The notes: generated from the sequence alone by a model not told the origin. Counted from the stretch's first letter, positions 17,492 through 26,946 are shown. The stretch: DNA of 64,000 bases from Pseudanabaena frigida (GCA_003242085.1 QBML01000018.1:46966-110965); one strand, 5' to 3'. Made by a program: numbers and translations.

Positions 17492-17590
17492 TATAGCAAT
17501 GCAAGTTTAGTTTAAGACGTAAAGAAAGGCAGGGCTTTGCGCTGGCTTTCTTTATTTGGTTTTTGATTTGTCCTAGCTATCTTTAGCATA
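17492..17590. mobile_element. MITE-like element, TATAGCAAT family, degenerate copy
   Basis: It begins TATAGCAATGCAAGTT and ends GTCCTAGCTATCTTTAGCATA, around an imperfect hairpin AAAGAAAGGCAGGGC / GCTGGCTTTCTTT. The same outer sequences occur at 38927-39042 and 46465-46571. The stem here has mismatches, so this copy looks older. There is no coding capacity. Confidence 0.65.
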
Positions 17591-17705
17591 GATATAAACT
17601 TATCTATGCAACTTGATGATTCATCCATTCGGGCTTAGGATGCGTATATATTCATAAGACTTGCAAAATTAATGCTTAAGTTCACGACTCTATTTCTTCG
17701 CCCCT

Positions 17706-18281
17706 ATGAAAATTGCCGATCAAGCCGATCGAACAGATGCTGAAATACTGCAAGCTTGGAGATCGGGAAGCAGTCAAGCTTTTGGTATCTTTTACGATCG
17801 CTATGGCGAGTTGGTTTACCGCGTATCTTTAAGGATTTTGGGCAGTTCTCAAGAAGCAGAGGATTTAACTCAAGAAATTTTCATTTTGCTCAGTCGGTCG
17901 GCAAACTATGATAGTAAACGCGGTTCGATCGCTACTTTCTTATCAGTTCTGACCCGATCTAGGGCAATTGACCGCATCCGCAAAACGCGATCGCAACAGC
18001 AACATTTACAAAAATGGGAGCAGAGCATTTCTTCAGAACATGACACTAGAAACTCATCACTCATGGAAAATGCTTCACTTGCCGAACGCTCAGAAAAAGT
18101 TAAAGCAGCTTTAGCCAATTTGCCTATCAAACAACGTCAAGTTTTAGAAATGGCATATTTTGATGGACTCAGCCAAACTGAAATTGCTAAAGCTCTGGAT
18201 ACTCCTTTGGGAACTGTCAAGTCTTGGGCGCGGAATGGATTGATTCGATTGAGAGAAAGTTTGAAGGATTCGCTAGAATGA
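17706..18281 (+). CDS. ECF (group 3/4) sigma factor
   Basis: The 191-residue protein has region 2 (FGIFYDRYGELVYRVSLRI, then EAEDLTQEIFILL) and region 4 (LPIKQRQVLEMAYFDGLSQT then GTVKSWARNGLIRLRESL), with no region 3, the layout of extracytoplasmic-function sigma factors. Its stop overlaps the start of the anti-sigma gene (ATGA), so the two are translated together. In layout it resembles cyanobacterial SigG with its partner; the stimulus is not known. Confidence 0.9.
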   Translation: MKIADQADRTDAEILQAWRSGSSQAFGIFYDRYGELVYRVSLRILGSSQEAEDLTQEIFILLSRSANYDSKRGSIATFLSVLTRSRAIDRIRKTRSQQQHLQKWEQSISSEHDTRNSSLMENASLAERSEKVKAALANLPIKQRQVLEMAYFDGLSQTEIAKALDTPLGTVKSWARNGLIRLRESLKDSLE

Positions 18282-19081
18282 TTATGAACAACCGTCAATA
18301 TCCCCAAGAGTGGGAAGAGTTATTAGCAGGATATGTTCTTGGTGATTTAGAACCTGAAGAAGTCACTGAGATGCATCGACTTATCGCTGAGCACCCTGAA
18401 ATAGTCAAAGAAATCGATCGTTTACAAGAAACTTTAGCGCTCCTTCCACTCGGTCTAAATGAGAGTTATCCAGCTAGAGATCTTCGCGATCGCATTGCTG
18501 CGGTAGCTATTCCTACACCCGTCGAGGATCTATTAGTCGATCCATTAGATCCCGCAATCAATCCATCACCCAAAATCAAACAATCATCGCGTTTTTACGA
18601 TCTCTGGAACTTTACATGGATGAGTTTCGCGGCTATTGGGGCGATCGCTTTAGTTTCTCTGGGTTTTGATAATTATCAAATGCGCCAACAAATCGCCACA
18701 AATCAAGTAGAACTACAAAAATATCGTCAAACCATTGCCATGTTGCAAGGTGCTGATAATCGGATGATTTCGCTAAAGGGCATGGGGGCAATTCCTACAG
18801 CAACTGGTAGCGTGATGATCGCTCCCACTGAAAAAACGGCAATGATTAGCATTCAGAATTTAATGCCAATCCCTCAAGAAAATAGTTATCGACTTTGGGC
18901 GATCGTTGATGGCAAAAAGGTAGACTGCGCTCAGTTCCGTCCTGACGAACAAGGTAAAGTCTTTTTAAAAGTACCCTTAGGTAGTGCTCTCAAGCAATCT
19001 ACTACCGTGATTATCACCATTGAGCCAAACAAAGATATGCCAGAACCAACTGGGGAAATGGTAATGAAAGGAGAAGTTTAG
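18278..19081 (+). CDS. Membrane-bound anti-sigma factor, RskA-like
   Basis: The start is set at the ATG overlapping the sigma-factor stop (MIMNNRQYP); the longer frame from 18224 runs inside the sigma gene. The protein of 267 residues has a cytoplasmic anti-sigma region (EELLAGYVLGDLEPEEV), one membrane segment (FTWMSFAAIGAIALVSLGF) and an RskA-type outer domain with SYRLWAIVDGKK. It presumably holds the ECF sigma factor at the membrane until released. A long hairpin at 19124-19174 ends the operon. Confidence 0.88.
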   Translation: MIMNNRQYPQEWEELLAGYVLGDLEPEEVTEMHRLIAEHPEIVKEIDRLQETLALLPLGLNESYPARDLRDRIAAVAIPTPVEDLLVDPLDPAINPSPKIKQSSRFYDLWNFTWMSFAAIGAIALVSLGFDNYQMRQQIATNQVELQKYRQTIAMLQGADNRMISLKGMGAIPTATGSVMIAPTEKTAMISIQNLMPIPQENSYRLWAIVDGKKVDCAQFRPDEQGKVFLKVPLGSALKQSTTVIITIEPNKDMPEPTGEMVMKGEV

Positions 19082-19123
19082 TTACGGAATGTTCATAGCA
19101 ATAATTTTATTACAGCTATTTTC

Positions 19124-19174
19124 GCTCTAAATAAAGCAAGACGGCGCTTCGCGCCGTCTTGCTTTATTTAGAGC
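19124..19174. terminator. Perfect 24-base-arm hairpin after the sigma operon
   Basis: GCTCTAAATAAAGCAAGACG and on, with loop TTC and core GGCGC/GCGCC. A second hairpin, TAAAGCTTCTGTGTGACACA and complement, follows at 19219-19247 next to the end of the convergent membrane protein gene. Confidence 0.7.
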
Positions 19175-19244
19175 CTAGAACAAAAAATTTTTGATTCGAG
19201 TTTGAGCGCGACGCGCAGTAAAGCTTCTGTGTGACACAGAAGCT

Positions 19245-20174
19245 TTAGGAGTAGTTTACAGCGTCATTAAATTTCAAGAAGGAATTAGTTTTCTGCTTCA
19301 TACCAGCATCCATCTGCTCGGGATGACGCAGCACCGTGTAAAACAAAGTGAAATATATAATTTTAGTTGCTTCGACCACAGCATCCAGAATCTGATGCGA
19401 TATTGCTCCTATGTAAACAACAAAAATAATAATTGGTGCTATCACCTGAACATTAGTAGGATGTAACAGATAAATCAATCCAGCCGCGATCGCAATTAGA
19501 ATTACATACAAAGGTCCTACGATCCAAATAATAACATCGCCGACAAAATCAATGCCAAAAACACCCATTAAAACGGAAGGCACGTGATTTCGCAAATCCT
19601 TAATCTGGACAACTGCCGCCTTTAGGGTCAATCGATCCACTGCGATCGCAGGAATAAGATAGTGATTCACCAAATCCCAAATTTCCACAGCCCCCTCAAT
19701 CAGTAGGTTAATTAAGAAGGTTTTGATCGCTCCCCACATTCCTTGTTCTTCTGAATTACGAAGAGAGCCAAGGTATTTGAAAAACATATCGAGAAATGCA
19801 AGGAGGCGAATTTTGCCACCTACACTTTCCACCATTCTCTGTGATTGCCCGAAGGCTGGTTTAGTGCCGCAGGCAGTCGTACAAGCTAACCAACTCAGAC
19901 GAAGCTTTAGTTCTGTAAAATAAAAGAAGCTCCAACAGTACAGAATAAGCGCAATCAGCAACCCTGCAAAGCCGACTCCCATAGTCTTAGTTCCTAAGAA
20001 CAAACATAGCACCGATCCCCAGAAGAGGGTAGTCAGAATCAGAGATACTAAAATGATCCGTATTAAAGGCTTCAATAACGCAGGATTTTGACCTAACAGA
20101 GAATACGTATTTTTGAGTAGAAATACAGTATCTTGAAGTTTTTCTCCGATCGATCGCTGTGTCATCGCCCTCAT
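19245..20174 (-). CDS. Multi-pass membrane protein of unknown function
   Basis: I do not recognise the family with certainty. The product has 309 residues, or 306 from the second Met (MTQRSIGEKL). It has five to six membrane segments, a Cys pair in ACTTACGTKPAF, and amphipathic stretches between. The N-terminal motif EKLQDTVFLLKNTYSLLGQNP resembles that of bacterial proteins annotated only as membrane proteins. Monocistronic and convergent with the sigma operon. Confidence 0.7.
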   Translation of the reverse strand: MRAMTQRSIGEKLQDTVFLLKNTYSLLGQNPALLKPLIRIILVSLILTTLFWGSVLCLFLGTKTMGVGFAGLLIALILYCWSFFYFTELKLRLSWLACTTACGTKPAFGQSQRMVESVGGKIRLLAFLDMFFKYLGSLRNSEEQGMWGAIKTFLINLLIEGAVEIWDLVNHYLIPAIAVDRLTLKAAVVQIKDLRNHVPSVLMGVFGIDFVGDVIIWIVGPLYVILIAIAAGLIYLLHPTNVQVIAPIIIFVVYIGAISHQILDAVVEATKIIYFTLFYTVLRHPEQMDAGMKQKTNSFLKFNDAVNYS

Positions 20175-20369
20175 AAACTTCCTCTATCTATACTGTAGTG
20201 AATTATGGCAGAATCACCAAAAATATAACATCTAGACATTTTCCAGACAAGACTGTGGAATTTTTAATTTACCTCATCCAATTTATTAAGCCGTTCGTAT
20301 ATTAGCTAAAGGGAATCGTAAACAAAGATTCCTGACACTAGATTTTTTAGAAAAGATGAGTTGATCAAA

Positions 20370-20786
20370 ATGAAATACAGATTTCTTGGACTGATTGCTG
20401 GATTGACCTTAGCTGCTGGACTCGTTTCATGTTCTGCGACAACAACTCCCACAGAACAAGCGACTCCCGCAACCCAATCCACTCCAGCAACAAAACCTGC
20501 TGATGCGATGAAAGGCGACGCCATGAAGGATAAAACTGGCGATGCTATGAAGAATGATGCGATGAAAGGCGATGCCATGAAGGATAAAACTGGCGACGCT
20601 ATGAAGAGTGACGCTATGAAAGGCGACGCTATGAAGGATAAAACTGGCGACGCTATGAAGAGCGATGCTATGAAGAGCGATGCTATGAAAGGCGATGCCA
20701 TGAAGAATGATGCTATGAAAGGCGATGCCATGAAGAGCGACGCCATGAAAGGTGATGCCATGAAGAGCGACAAGCCCAAGCAATAG
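20370..20786 (+). CDS. MXKDX-type pentapeptide repeat lipoprotein
   Basis: ATG at 20370 is preferred over the in-frame TTG at 20361. The 138-residue protein has a lipoprotein signal (MKYRFLGLIAGLTLAAGLVSC, lipobox Cys), a Thr/Ala/Pro-rich linker, then about 18 tandem units of the type DAMKG/DAMKS/DAMKN, with DKTG interruptions. This is the MXKDX repeat pattern. The repeat region would be an amphipathic, charge-alternating surface; the role is unknown. The DNA repeat is a 15-base unit, so length should vary by slippage, and the antisense frames it creates are not genes. Confidence 0.8.
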   Translation: MKYRFLGLIAGLTLAAGLVSCSATTTPTEQATPATQSTPATKPADAMKGDAMKDKTGDAMKNDAMKGDAMKDKTGDAMKSDAMKGDAMKDKTGDAMKSDAMKSDAMKGDAMKNDAMKGDAMKSDAMKGDAMKSDKPKQ

Positions 20787-20825
20787 ATCGGAATGGTCTA
20801 TTGGATGTCTCAAGTTTCTTACTTT

Positions 20826-20871
20826 GATTGTATTAGGATGCACTAAATTAACAGTGCATCCTAATACAATC
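20826..20871. terminator. Perfect hairpin GATTGTATTAGGATGCACT and complement
   Basis: It has 18-base arms around a short loop between the MXKDX lipoprotein gene and the DM13 gene. No T-tract. Confidence 0.65.
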
Positions 20872-20929
20872 AAATCCCTGACATACTCAACACTTCTAGA
20901 AACTCTATTTATACAGATAGAATCTATTT

Positions 20930-21475
20930 ATGATGGCGAAAAACTTCAGTCTGGCAACTACGGCAGTAATGTTGATGCTAGGATGCACTGCCGTTCCATC
21001 AACCAATCCGAAAACATCTCAAGCAGATGCTGTCACTACAATAGCTAATACAGAAGTCAAGTCTGTGCTGCGTACATCACAAACTTTGCCTGTTGCTACA
21101 AACCCAAAAGCTGATACTAAATCTCGAATTGGGAGCTTTATTAGTGGCGAACATGCTACTAGCGGCAAAGCTAAAATCGTCCAAGAGAATGGAACTTATT
21201 TCATTGAGTTTGACCAAACCTTTAAGACATCAGAAAACGGGCCAGACCTGTTTGTGATTTTGCATCGATCGCCTGATATTTTGAAAGTATCTAAGCCACC
21301 AGATTATAGAATTGCTGAGGGTGATTATGTAGCGATCGCTCCTCTCAAAAGTTTTAACGGAAAGCAACGCTACGAGATCCCCGCAAATATTCAATCAGAT
21401 GGCTACCAGTCTGTAGCAGTTTGGTGTAGGAAGTATAACGCCACGTTTGGTTTTGCTCCTTTGTCTGGGGTTTAG
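20930..21475 (+). CDS. DM13-domain lipoprotein
   Basis: The 181-residue protein has a lipoprotein signal peptide with lipobox LGCTA (Cys near 19), a linker and a C-terminal DM13 domain (about 68-181): GSFISGEHATSGKAKI, FDQTFKTSENGPDLFV and YQSVAVWCRKYNATFGFAPL. DM13 domains are proposed to act in electron transfer or redox-linked hydroxylation with a conserved Cys, here in VWCRKY. It begins a same-strand run of exported redox genes, supporting such a role. Spacing to the next gene is 220 bases and includes a hairpin repeat. Confidence 0.8.
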   Translation: MMAKNFSLATTAVMLMLGCTAVPSTNPKTSQADAVTTIANTEVKSVLRTSQTLPVATNPKADTKSRIGSFISGEHATSGKAKIVQENGTYFIEFDQTFKTSENGPDLFVILHRSPDILKVSKPPDYRIAEGDYVAIAPLKSFNGKQRYEIPANIQSDGYQSVAVWCRKYNATFGFAPLSGV

Positions 21476-21494
21476 AAATTTCTGAAGAATAAGT

Positions 21495-21542
21495 AGCTTC
21501 GACTTCGCTTAGCAATCTGCGCTGGCTGAGCAAAGTCGAAGC
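21495..21542. repeat. Hairpin repeat GCTTCGACTTCGCTTA...TGAGCAAAGTCGAAGC
   Basis: An inverted repeat with a few mismatches. A related one (GAAGCTTCAACTCCGCTCA ... TGAGCGAAGTCAAA) is at 62207-62260. Both are intergenic and resemble a repeat type common in filamentous cyanobacteria. Confidence 0.55.
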
Positions 21543-21695
21543 CCTCCACAGCTCATTTAAGATTGCGATACTTCGCAAGCATACTCTAAACGCTAGATTC
21601 TTAAGCAGAATCTCAGCAATTCCTCAATGAATTCTAAGGCTAAGCATGTATATAAAGTTTAGCAATCATCATTAATTTAATTTGGAGACCATATT

Positions 21696-22343
21696 GTGAA
21701 TGCAAGGTTGCTACGTCGTCGTCGGTTTTTAACTTATTTAGGATTGGGTTCTTTAGGAATTGGCAGCACTGCCTGCGCCGCTCAATTTGGCTCGGCAACT
21801 ACATCTACTCCGATCGCATCCAAGACAACGGTAGAAACAACCCCTAATGCAGATATTACTAAATCCAATAATTCTGAAGTTACAACTGTGGACGAAAAAT
21901 CTAAAGCAAGCAGTCAAAAATTACCAGAATTTCAAGGGATTTCCCAATGGTTAAATTCTAGTCCTTTGACCGTTCAAGAATTAAAGGGAAATGTCGTCTT
22001 AATTCAGTTCTGGACATTTAGTTGCATCAATTGTCAGCGCACATTGCCCTACGTCACCAAATGGCACGATCGCTATGCTGCTAAAGGATTGAAAATTATC
22101 GGCGTACATACACCAGAATTTGCCTTTGAGCGCGATCCCAACAACATCAAAGATGCAATGCAAAAACATGGCATTCTTTATCCAGTTCCCATTGATAATG
22201 AGTTCAAAACTTGGAAAGCCTATGGCAATGAGTATTGGCCACATATCTACTTAGCCGATCGCCAAGGGAATCTCGTTTACGATTACATTGGTGAAGGAGC
22301 ATACGATCGCACCGAGCAAACTATCAAACAATTATTGGGCTAG
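21696..22343 (+). CDS. Exported thioredoxin-like protein (TlpA/DipZ C-terminal type)
   Basis: The start is GTG with GGAG at proper spacing. The N-terminus has RRRRFLTYLGLGSLGIGSTAC, an Arg-rich Tat-like signal with a lipobox-like Cys. The thioredoxin domain starts near 75 and has active site CINC (FWTFSCINCQRTLPY) and the WPHIYLADRQG cis-Pro segment. The CINC version is typical of periplasmic thioredoxins paired with a CcdA/DsbD membrane protein, which is the next gene (11 bases away). It likely passes electrons to periplasmic targets. Confidence 0.88.
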   Translation: MNARLLRRRRFLTYLGLGSLGIGSTACAAQFGSATTSTPIASKTTVETTPNADITKSNNSEVTTVDEKSKASSQKLPEFQGISQWLNSSPLTVQELKGNVVLIQFWTFSCINCQRTLPYVTKWHDRYAAKGLKIIGVHTPEFAFERDPNNIKDAMQKHGILYPVPIDNEFKTWKAYGNEYWPHIYLADRQGNLVYDYIGEGAYDRTEQTIKQLLG

Positions 22344-22354
22344 GAATCAAGCGC

Positions 22355-23062
22355 ATGTCGCTCTCACTTTCGCCATTGTCAATCGGGTTAGCAATATTAG
22401 GCGGCTTATTAACTGCTTTCTCACCATGCATTTTGCCGATTTTGCCGATCGTTGTTGGTAGATCTCTACAAACTCATCGCTATGGACCATTGGCTCTAGT
22501 GGCTGGATTGATTAGCGGGTTTGCGATCGCGGGTAGCTTGTTGGGAATTGCCAGTAACTGGCTCACAGGATTAAGCAATTTTATTCGGAATATCGCGATC
22601 GTCTTCCTCTTAGCTTTGGGAATGTTCTCAATCTTCCCAAAATGGAGCTATCTCTTAATAAGTAAAATATCTAGCAAATTTCCTGCATTTAAAGTAAAAG
22701 AACCAACCAAAGCCAACTTAGCAGGAGAATTTTGGTTAGGCTCACAACTCGGTCTACTATGGACACCTTGCGCTGGTCCCGTATTAGGAAGTATCTTAAT
22801 TCTAGCCGCAGCTAATCACGAAATCTTCACCGCTTTCATTTTGCTGCTTGCCTATGGATTAGGGACAGGATTACCGATATTACTGCTTGCCTACGCAAGT
22901 CGTTACTTCAGTAAGTCATTTTTAAAACTGCGATCGCGCAGTCAAATTTTACAAAAAGTTGGTGGTGTGATGATCTCGATTACCGCGATCGCCATTCTAC
23001 TTGGCTGGGATGTAAAGATACAGCTTTGGTTAGCCCCATTTTTTCCGCCCTTACCTCTATAA
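22355..23062 (+). CDS. CcdA/DsbD-like membrane electron transporter
   Basis: The 235-residue protein has six membrane segments with two conserved proline-flanked cysteines, in TAFSPCILPILP and LWTPCAGPVLGS. CcdA proteins move electrons from cytoplasmic thioredoxin across the membrane to an outer thioredoxin, here the product of the preceding gene. Start at ATG 22355, 11 bases after the thioredoxin stop; the next gene follows after 17 bases, so an operon is clear. Confidence 0.9.
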   Translation: MSLSLSPLSIGLAILGGLLTAFSPCILPILPIVVGRSLQTHRYGPLALVAGLISGFAIAGSLLGIASNWLTGLSNFIRNIAIVFLLALGMFSIFPKWSYLLISKISSKFPAFKVKEPTKANLAGEFWLGSQLGLLWTPCAGPVLGSILILAAANHEIFTAFILLLAYGLGTGLPILLLAYASRYFSKSFLKLRSRSQILQKVGGVMISITAIAILLGWDVKIQLWLAPFFPPLPL

Positions 23063-23079
23063 CAACTCTGTAACTAATT

Positions 23080-23664
23080 ATGAGTAAGAAACCTTCTCCT
23101 ACACCAAAACAAGCGATCGCTGCAAAGTTGTTCCATTCCTTTAATTTGATCGCGCTCATTTTAATGACGGCTAGTGGACTGCAAATCTATAATGCCAATC
23201 CAGTTTTTGGTGGGCGTGCGGGTTGGCGATTTCCCAAAGAATTACTTTTAGGAGGATGGTTAGGAGCAGGTAGAAATTGGCATTTCGCCTCAATGTGGCT
23301 ATTTTCCATGACATTGTTGATCTATGGACTTTACATTTTTATTTCGCGTCGTTGGAAGCATAAGTTTGCCTCAGATAAAGATATTCAAGCGCTCCAAGCT
23401 AAAAATCCTAAGCGCAAGACCTACGCTTGGCATCGCATTGCCTACACTGCGATTATTCCAATTCTGATTTTGGCAATTCTCTCTGGTTTATGCATGTATA
23501 AACCCGTACAATTTGCATGGATTTCAGGATTATTCGGCAGTTGGCAAAACCTTCGCATCGCGCATTTCTTGACGATTCCGATCGTGCTTATCTTTGCGAT
23601 CGTGCATATCTTTTTATCTTTCCGAGTTGGTGGTTTAAAGATGATTCGTTCTATGTTTATTTAG
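23080..23664 (+). CDS. Cytochrome b (b561-like) membrane subunit
   Basis: The 194-residue protein has four membrane segments with histidines in FHSFNLI, NWHFASM, AWHRIAY and IAHFL/IVHIF, suited to bind two b haems. It resembles the membrane subunits of hydrogenase, formate dehydrogenase and thiosulfate reductase. It is followed after 58 bases by the exported molybdopterin oxidoreductase, so the likely role is quinol-to-molybdoenzyme electron transfer (inference). The last 171 bases are repeated at 1-171. Confidence 0.88.
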   Translation: MSKKPSPTPKQAIAAKLFHSFNLIALILMTASGLQIYNANPVFGGRAGWRFPKELLLGGWLGAGRNWHFASMWLFSMTLLIYGLYIFISRRWKHKFASDKDIQALQAKNPKRKTYAWHRIAYTAIIPILILAILSGLCMYKPVQFAWISGLFGSWQNLRIAHFLTIPIVLIFAIVHIFLSFRVGGLKMIRSMFI

Positions 23665-23722
23665 CTATTGGCTTTTAGCTTTTTCAAAAATCACTTAAAA
23701 GAATGCGTAGGATTATAAAAAA

Positions 23723-24484
23723 ATGCAATTTGATAAATATCAGCACCGTCGGTTTTCACGTCGCCAGTTAATGCAGTATGCCAGCTTATCGGGTATGGGC
23801 TTATTTTTGGGAAGTTGCTCTAGTGATTCTAGTCGAGTCAGCCCGATTTTTAAGCCACTCAACCAACAAGCGGGAAATGTGAAGGCTTTATTTGAGCCAC
23901 TCAACCAAAGTATTGAAGAACTAATCTTTCAAGCAAAAAATCCTGCCCCAGAATATCCAATTAGTGCGATCGAGCCTAACGCATTATTGATTAATTCCTT
24001 CGACACTACGCCTGTCATCGACCCTAATTCCTTTAAATTGATTATTGACGGTGAAGTGAATAATCCGATGCAACTAAGTATGAAGGATATTCAATCATTG
24101 CCATTGATTTCAATGGTGATCCGTCATATTTGTGTCGAAGGCTGGTCGGCGATCGTACAGTGGGGCGGTGTGCGTTTATACGATCTCGCAAAGTTAGTGC
24201 AACCAAAAGCAGGAGCGCGTTATGTCTATTTTGAATCTGCCGACAACTATTATGAAAGCTGGGATATAGCTTCAGCTTTACATCCACAAACGTTACTCGC
24301 TTATCAAAAGAATGGTCAACCAATGCCAGTTGAGAATGGCGCACCTCTTCGTTTGGCTTCTCCAATTAAGCTCGGCTATAAGCTCTCAAAATGGGTGATT
24401 CGCGTTCACTTTACAAATGAACTAGTCCAAAAACGTCTAGGTTATTGGGAAGATGAAGGTTATGAATGGTTTGCTGGATTATAA
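23723..24484 (+). CDS. Molybdopterin-dependent oxidoreductase, exported (copy 2)
   Basis: Identical to the gene at 230-991: Tat-like RRFSRRQL, lipobox Cys32, predicted molybdenum-ligand Cys137. In this copy the whole upstream operon is visible: DM13 protein, thioredoxin, CcdA and cytochrome b all precede it on the same strand. That context supports a periplasmic reductase supplied from the quinone pool, with the thioredoxin branch maintaining thiols. Confidence 0.87.
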   Translation: MQFDKYQHRRFSRRQLMQYASLSGMGLFLGSCSSDSSRVSPIFKPLNQQAGNVKALFEPLNQSIEELIFQAKNPAPEYPISAIEPNALLINSFDTTPVIDPNSFKLIIDGEVNNPMQLSMKDIQSLPLISMVIRHICVEGWSAIVQWGGVRLYDLAKLVQPKAGARYVYFESADNYYESWDIASALHPQTLLAYQKNGQPMPVENGAPLRLASPIKLGYKLSKWVIRVHFTNELVQKRLGYWEDEGYEWFAGL

Positions 24485-25816
24485 GTTTGCGTATGCATTA
24501 GCAAATAAACTCATTTGCTCTATCTTGTTTTCAATAGAACTTACACAATTATCTTTTTCAACCTTAGTTTTTAATTCAATGCTATTGAGTAATGCAATCA
24601 GACTTCTCCCTACAGCAAAAGCTAAGTTTACAGGGACTGCATTCCCAATCTGCTTATATTGGCTCGATATTGGACCAGAAAAATTCCAATCATCAGGGAA
24701 TGTTTGAATACGGGCATACTCCCTCACCGTGAGAGGTCTACTTTCTTCAGGGTGACATCTTTCGGTTTGTTTTTGAGCGGGGCTACAAGTTAATGTTAGG
24801 CTTGGTTCATCCCATGCTAGTCTACGAGTCATTCCTGTCTTTCCTCCACCAAGAAAATAACTTCCTTGCATATATTCACGCTGTAAATCATCTGGCAAAT
24901 TGCGCCAATAGCCGCCTTGAGGAACAAGCTTTAAGATTTCCGCTTTTCTTTTGGGATATTTCTGTCCAATAGACTCAGGTACATCATTTGGATAAAGTTC
25001 ACCACCTTTGAGAGCATCTTTCAAGACATAAACTCGCTTGTAGGGTGAAGGCCATTGAAATTTTGCGTACTTCAATAAGTCATTACGAATACCAACCAGC
25101 ATTAATCGCTCGCGCTTTTGCGGCACTTTATAGAAAATCGCTTTTAATACTCTCGGCTCAATTAACGTATATCCCAAACCAGAAATAACCGATTTAATTA
25201 CTTCAATAGTCCTGCCATTGTCATGTTCGAGTAATCCTCTAACATTCTCCCCAAGAAAAACTTTTGGTTGAGATTCTTTAATTACACGGGCAAACTCAAA
25301 AAACAATGTTCCGCGCGTATCCTCAAACCCTAATTGATTGCCAGCATAAGAAAAAGCCTGACAAGGAAACCCGCCAGAAATAAAGTCAATCCCTTTAAAG
25401 GTCGTAAAATCTACATTCTGAATATCTCCTTCAATTACGTTCCACTCTGGTCTATTTTCTCTAAGTGTATTGCAAGCGTGCTTATCAAACTCATTTAGTG
25501 CAACAGCCTCAAATCCAGCCTTTTCAAGACCGATCGCTAATCCACCAGCACCAGCAAAAAGCTCAATAGATGAGAATTTTCTGACAGGTTTGATCTGGAT
25601 TTCAGAATCCCAGTTAGAATTCAACATATCCCGAATTTCTTTAAACTCGGTTAATTGATCGATTCTGTATTGTTTTTTGCCCGAAATGCATGTAAAAGGT
25701 TTTATTTTGCCACTTTTTTCCCACTTTAATAATGTTGATTTGGAAACAGACACAATATCCGCTAACAGTTCAGCATTGATGCTATTTTCATATATCGAAG
25801 TCATGAAACCCTGCAT
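24479..25816 (-). CDS. C5-cytosine DNA methyltransferase with N-terminal HTH (copy 2)
   Basis: Identical to 986-2323 (motifs FAGAGG, PCQ, ENV, QKRERL, GNAVP). Convergent with the molybdoenzyme gene, the two stop codons overlapping. With both copies transcribed, methylation dosage would be doubled if the duplication is real. Confidence 0.93.
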   Translation of the reverse strand: MQGFMTSIYENSINAELLADIVSVSKSTLLKWEKSGKIKPFTCISGKKQYRIDQLTEFKEIRDMLNSNWDSEIQIKPVRKFSSIELFAGAGGLAIGLEKAGFEAVALNEFDKHACNTLRENRPEWNVIEGDIQNVDFTTFKGIDFISGGFPCQAFSYAGNQLGFEDTRGTLFFEFARVIKESQPKVFLGENVRGLLEHDNGRTIEVIKSVISGLGYTLIEPRVLKAIFYKVPQKRERLMLVGIRNDLLKYAKFQWPSPYKRVYVLKDALKGGELYPNDVPESIGQKYPKRKAEILKLVPQGGYWRNLPDDLQREYMQGSYFLGGGKTGMTRRLAWDEPSLTLTCSPAQKQTERCHPEESRPLTVREYARIQTFPDDWNFSGPISSQYKQIGNAVPVNLAFAVGRSLIALLNSIELKTKVEKDNCVSSIENKIEQMSLFANAYANL

Positions 25817-26531
25817 ATTTACGAAATGACAATAAATAGATACTCTTTAGGAGATTGTTATCAATCTCTTTTAATTCGTTCACTACTGTATTTGACTTCT
25901 CAGAAAGTTTAACATTGGAAACAACATCTTCGATTATCCTAGGTAACGCAGTACATAATTTCTTAAAAGCTAATTTATCATCCGTAACAATTTCATAAAA
26001 TTTGTCAATCGAGACTCTACGAATTTTTTCATGTGAGACTTTATTTTTATCAATACTCACAGTCCATTGTATATTTTGGCTATTAGAAGCGATGACTTCA
26101 ACTAACATACAAGTGGCATTAGGATCTTTTATCAGTGTATCTTGCATTCGCATGTATGTATTTTTGGAAGATGATAAATTCATAGTGTTATGCTTGTTTT
26201 TCATTTCTACATAAACCTTCTTCGATTCATTTATAACGTCATACCCCTGACTTGGCACAGTCCATCCATTACCAAGAAACTTAAAAATATTCTGATGAAA
26301 ATAACCTATGTGGTTTGTGTTGCTCTTATCTAACTATCTAATGATTTCGCTCTCAAGAACATCTTCAATATCTTTTTTGTATACTTTTGAATCAAATGTC
26401 AGTTTTACTGGATCAATTAAGTTACTGTTAAATTCTGCTAGATCGATCTGAAATCGATATTTCATTACAGTATCTTTTACATGCTGGAAAATATCATCAT
26501 CACTGATAAATCCTAAATTGTATTTTTTCAT
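25788..26531 (-). pseudogene. Eco47II-type restriction endonuclease with in-frame TAG (copy 2)
   Basis: Same open frame as 2295-3038 and the same TAG, here at 26336-26334 after ESEIIR. Since both copies share the nonsense codon, it predates the duplication (or reflects one locus assembled twice). Confidence 0.88.
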
Positions 26532-26946
26532 TTTTCTAGTTAATTAAAATCAAATGAAACCTTAAACAACATACTAGACATAGTTTGTTATTCTAATCAA
26601 ACTATAAAAGTTTTAGATAAATAATTAAGTTTTCGCTTAATCATTTTACTCTATTTTTTCTCTTTTACATTTCATGCATATAGAGGAGGCTAAGATCGCT
26701 CTTGATGCATTATGTAAGAACTATCCATCTTTCTTGATATTCAAAGGACTAAGAACGAAATCGCATTTTTATATTAATCTTGCACTTCAGAAAGCATTAT
26801 AATTAAAATGAGTATTGAAACATCTATCCACAATTAGACCTCTTGCATAAAGAGCAATACTTTTAGGAGGGGTTTAGAAAGACGATTGAGACGCATCAGA
26901 TCGTAACTAATGAGATTTATCGCCCTAGCAGTAGGGAAAATGAAAA
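26532..26946. other. Intergenic region (copy 2 of 3039-3453)
   Basis: AT-rich; holds the 42-codon frame (26674-26802) and the possible transposase remnant at 26834-26940. No established gene. Confidence 0.5.

Noticed and set aside
20306..20873. Two long minus-strand frames antisense to the MXKDX lipoprotein gene
   Set aside because: Created by the 15-base repeat, which keeps all frames open; the predicted proteins are low-complexity (MASPFIAS..., HGIAFHS...) without ribosome sites.
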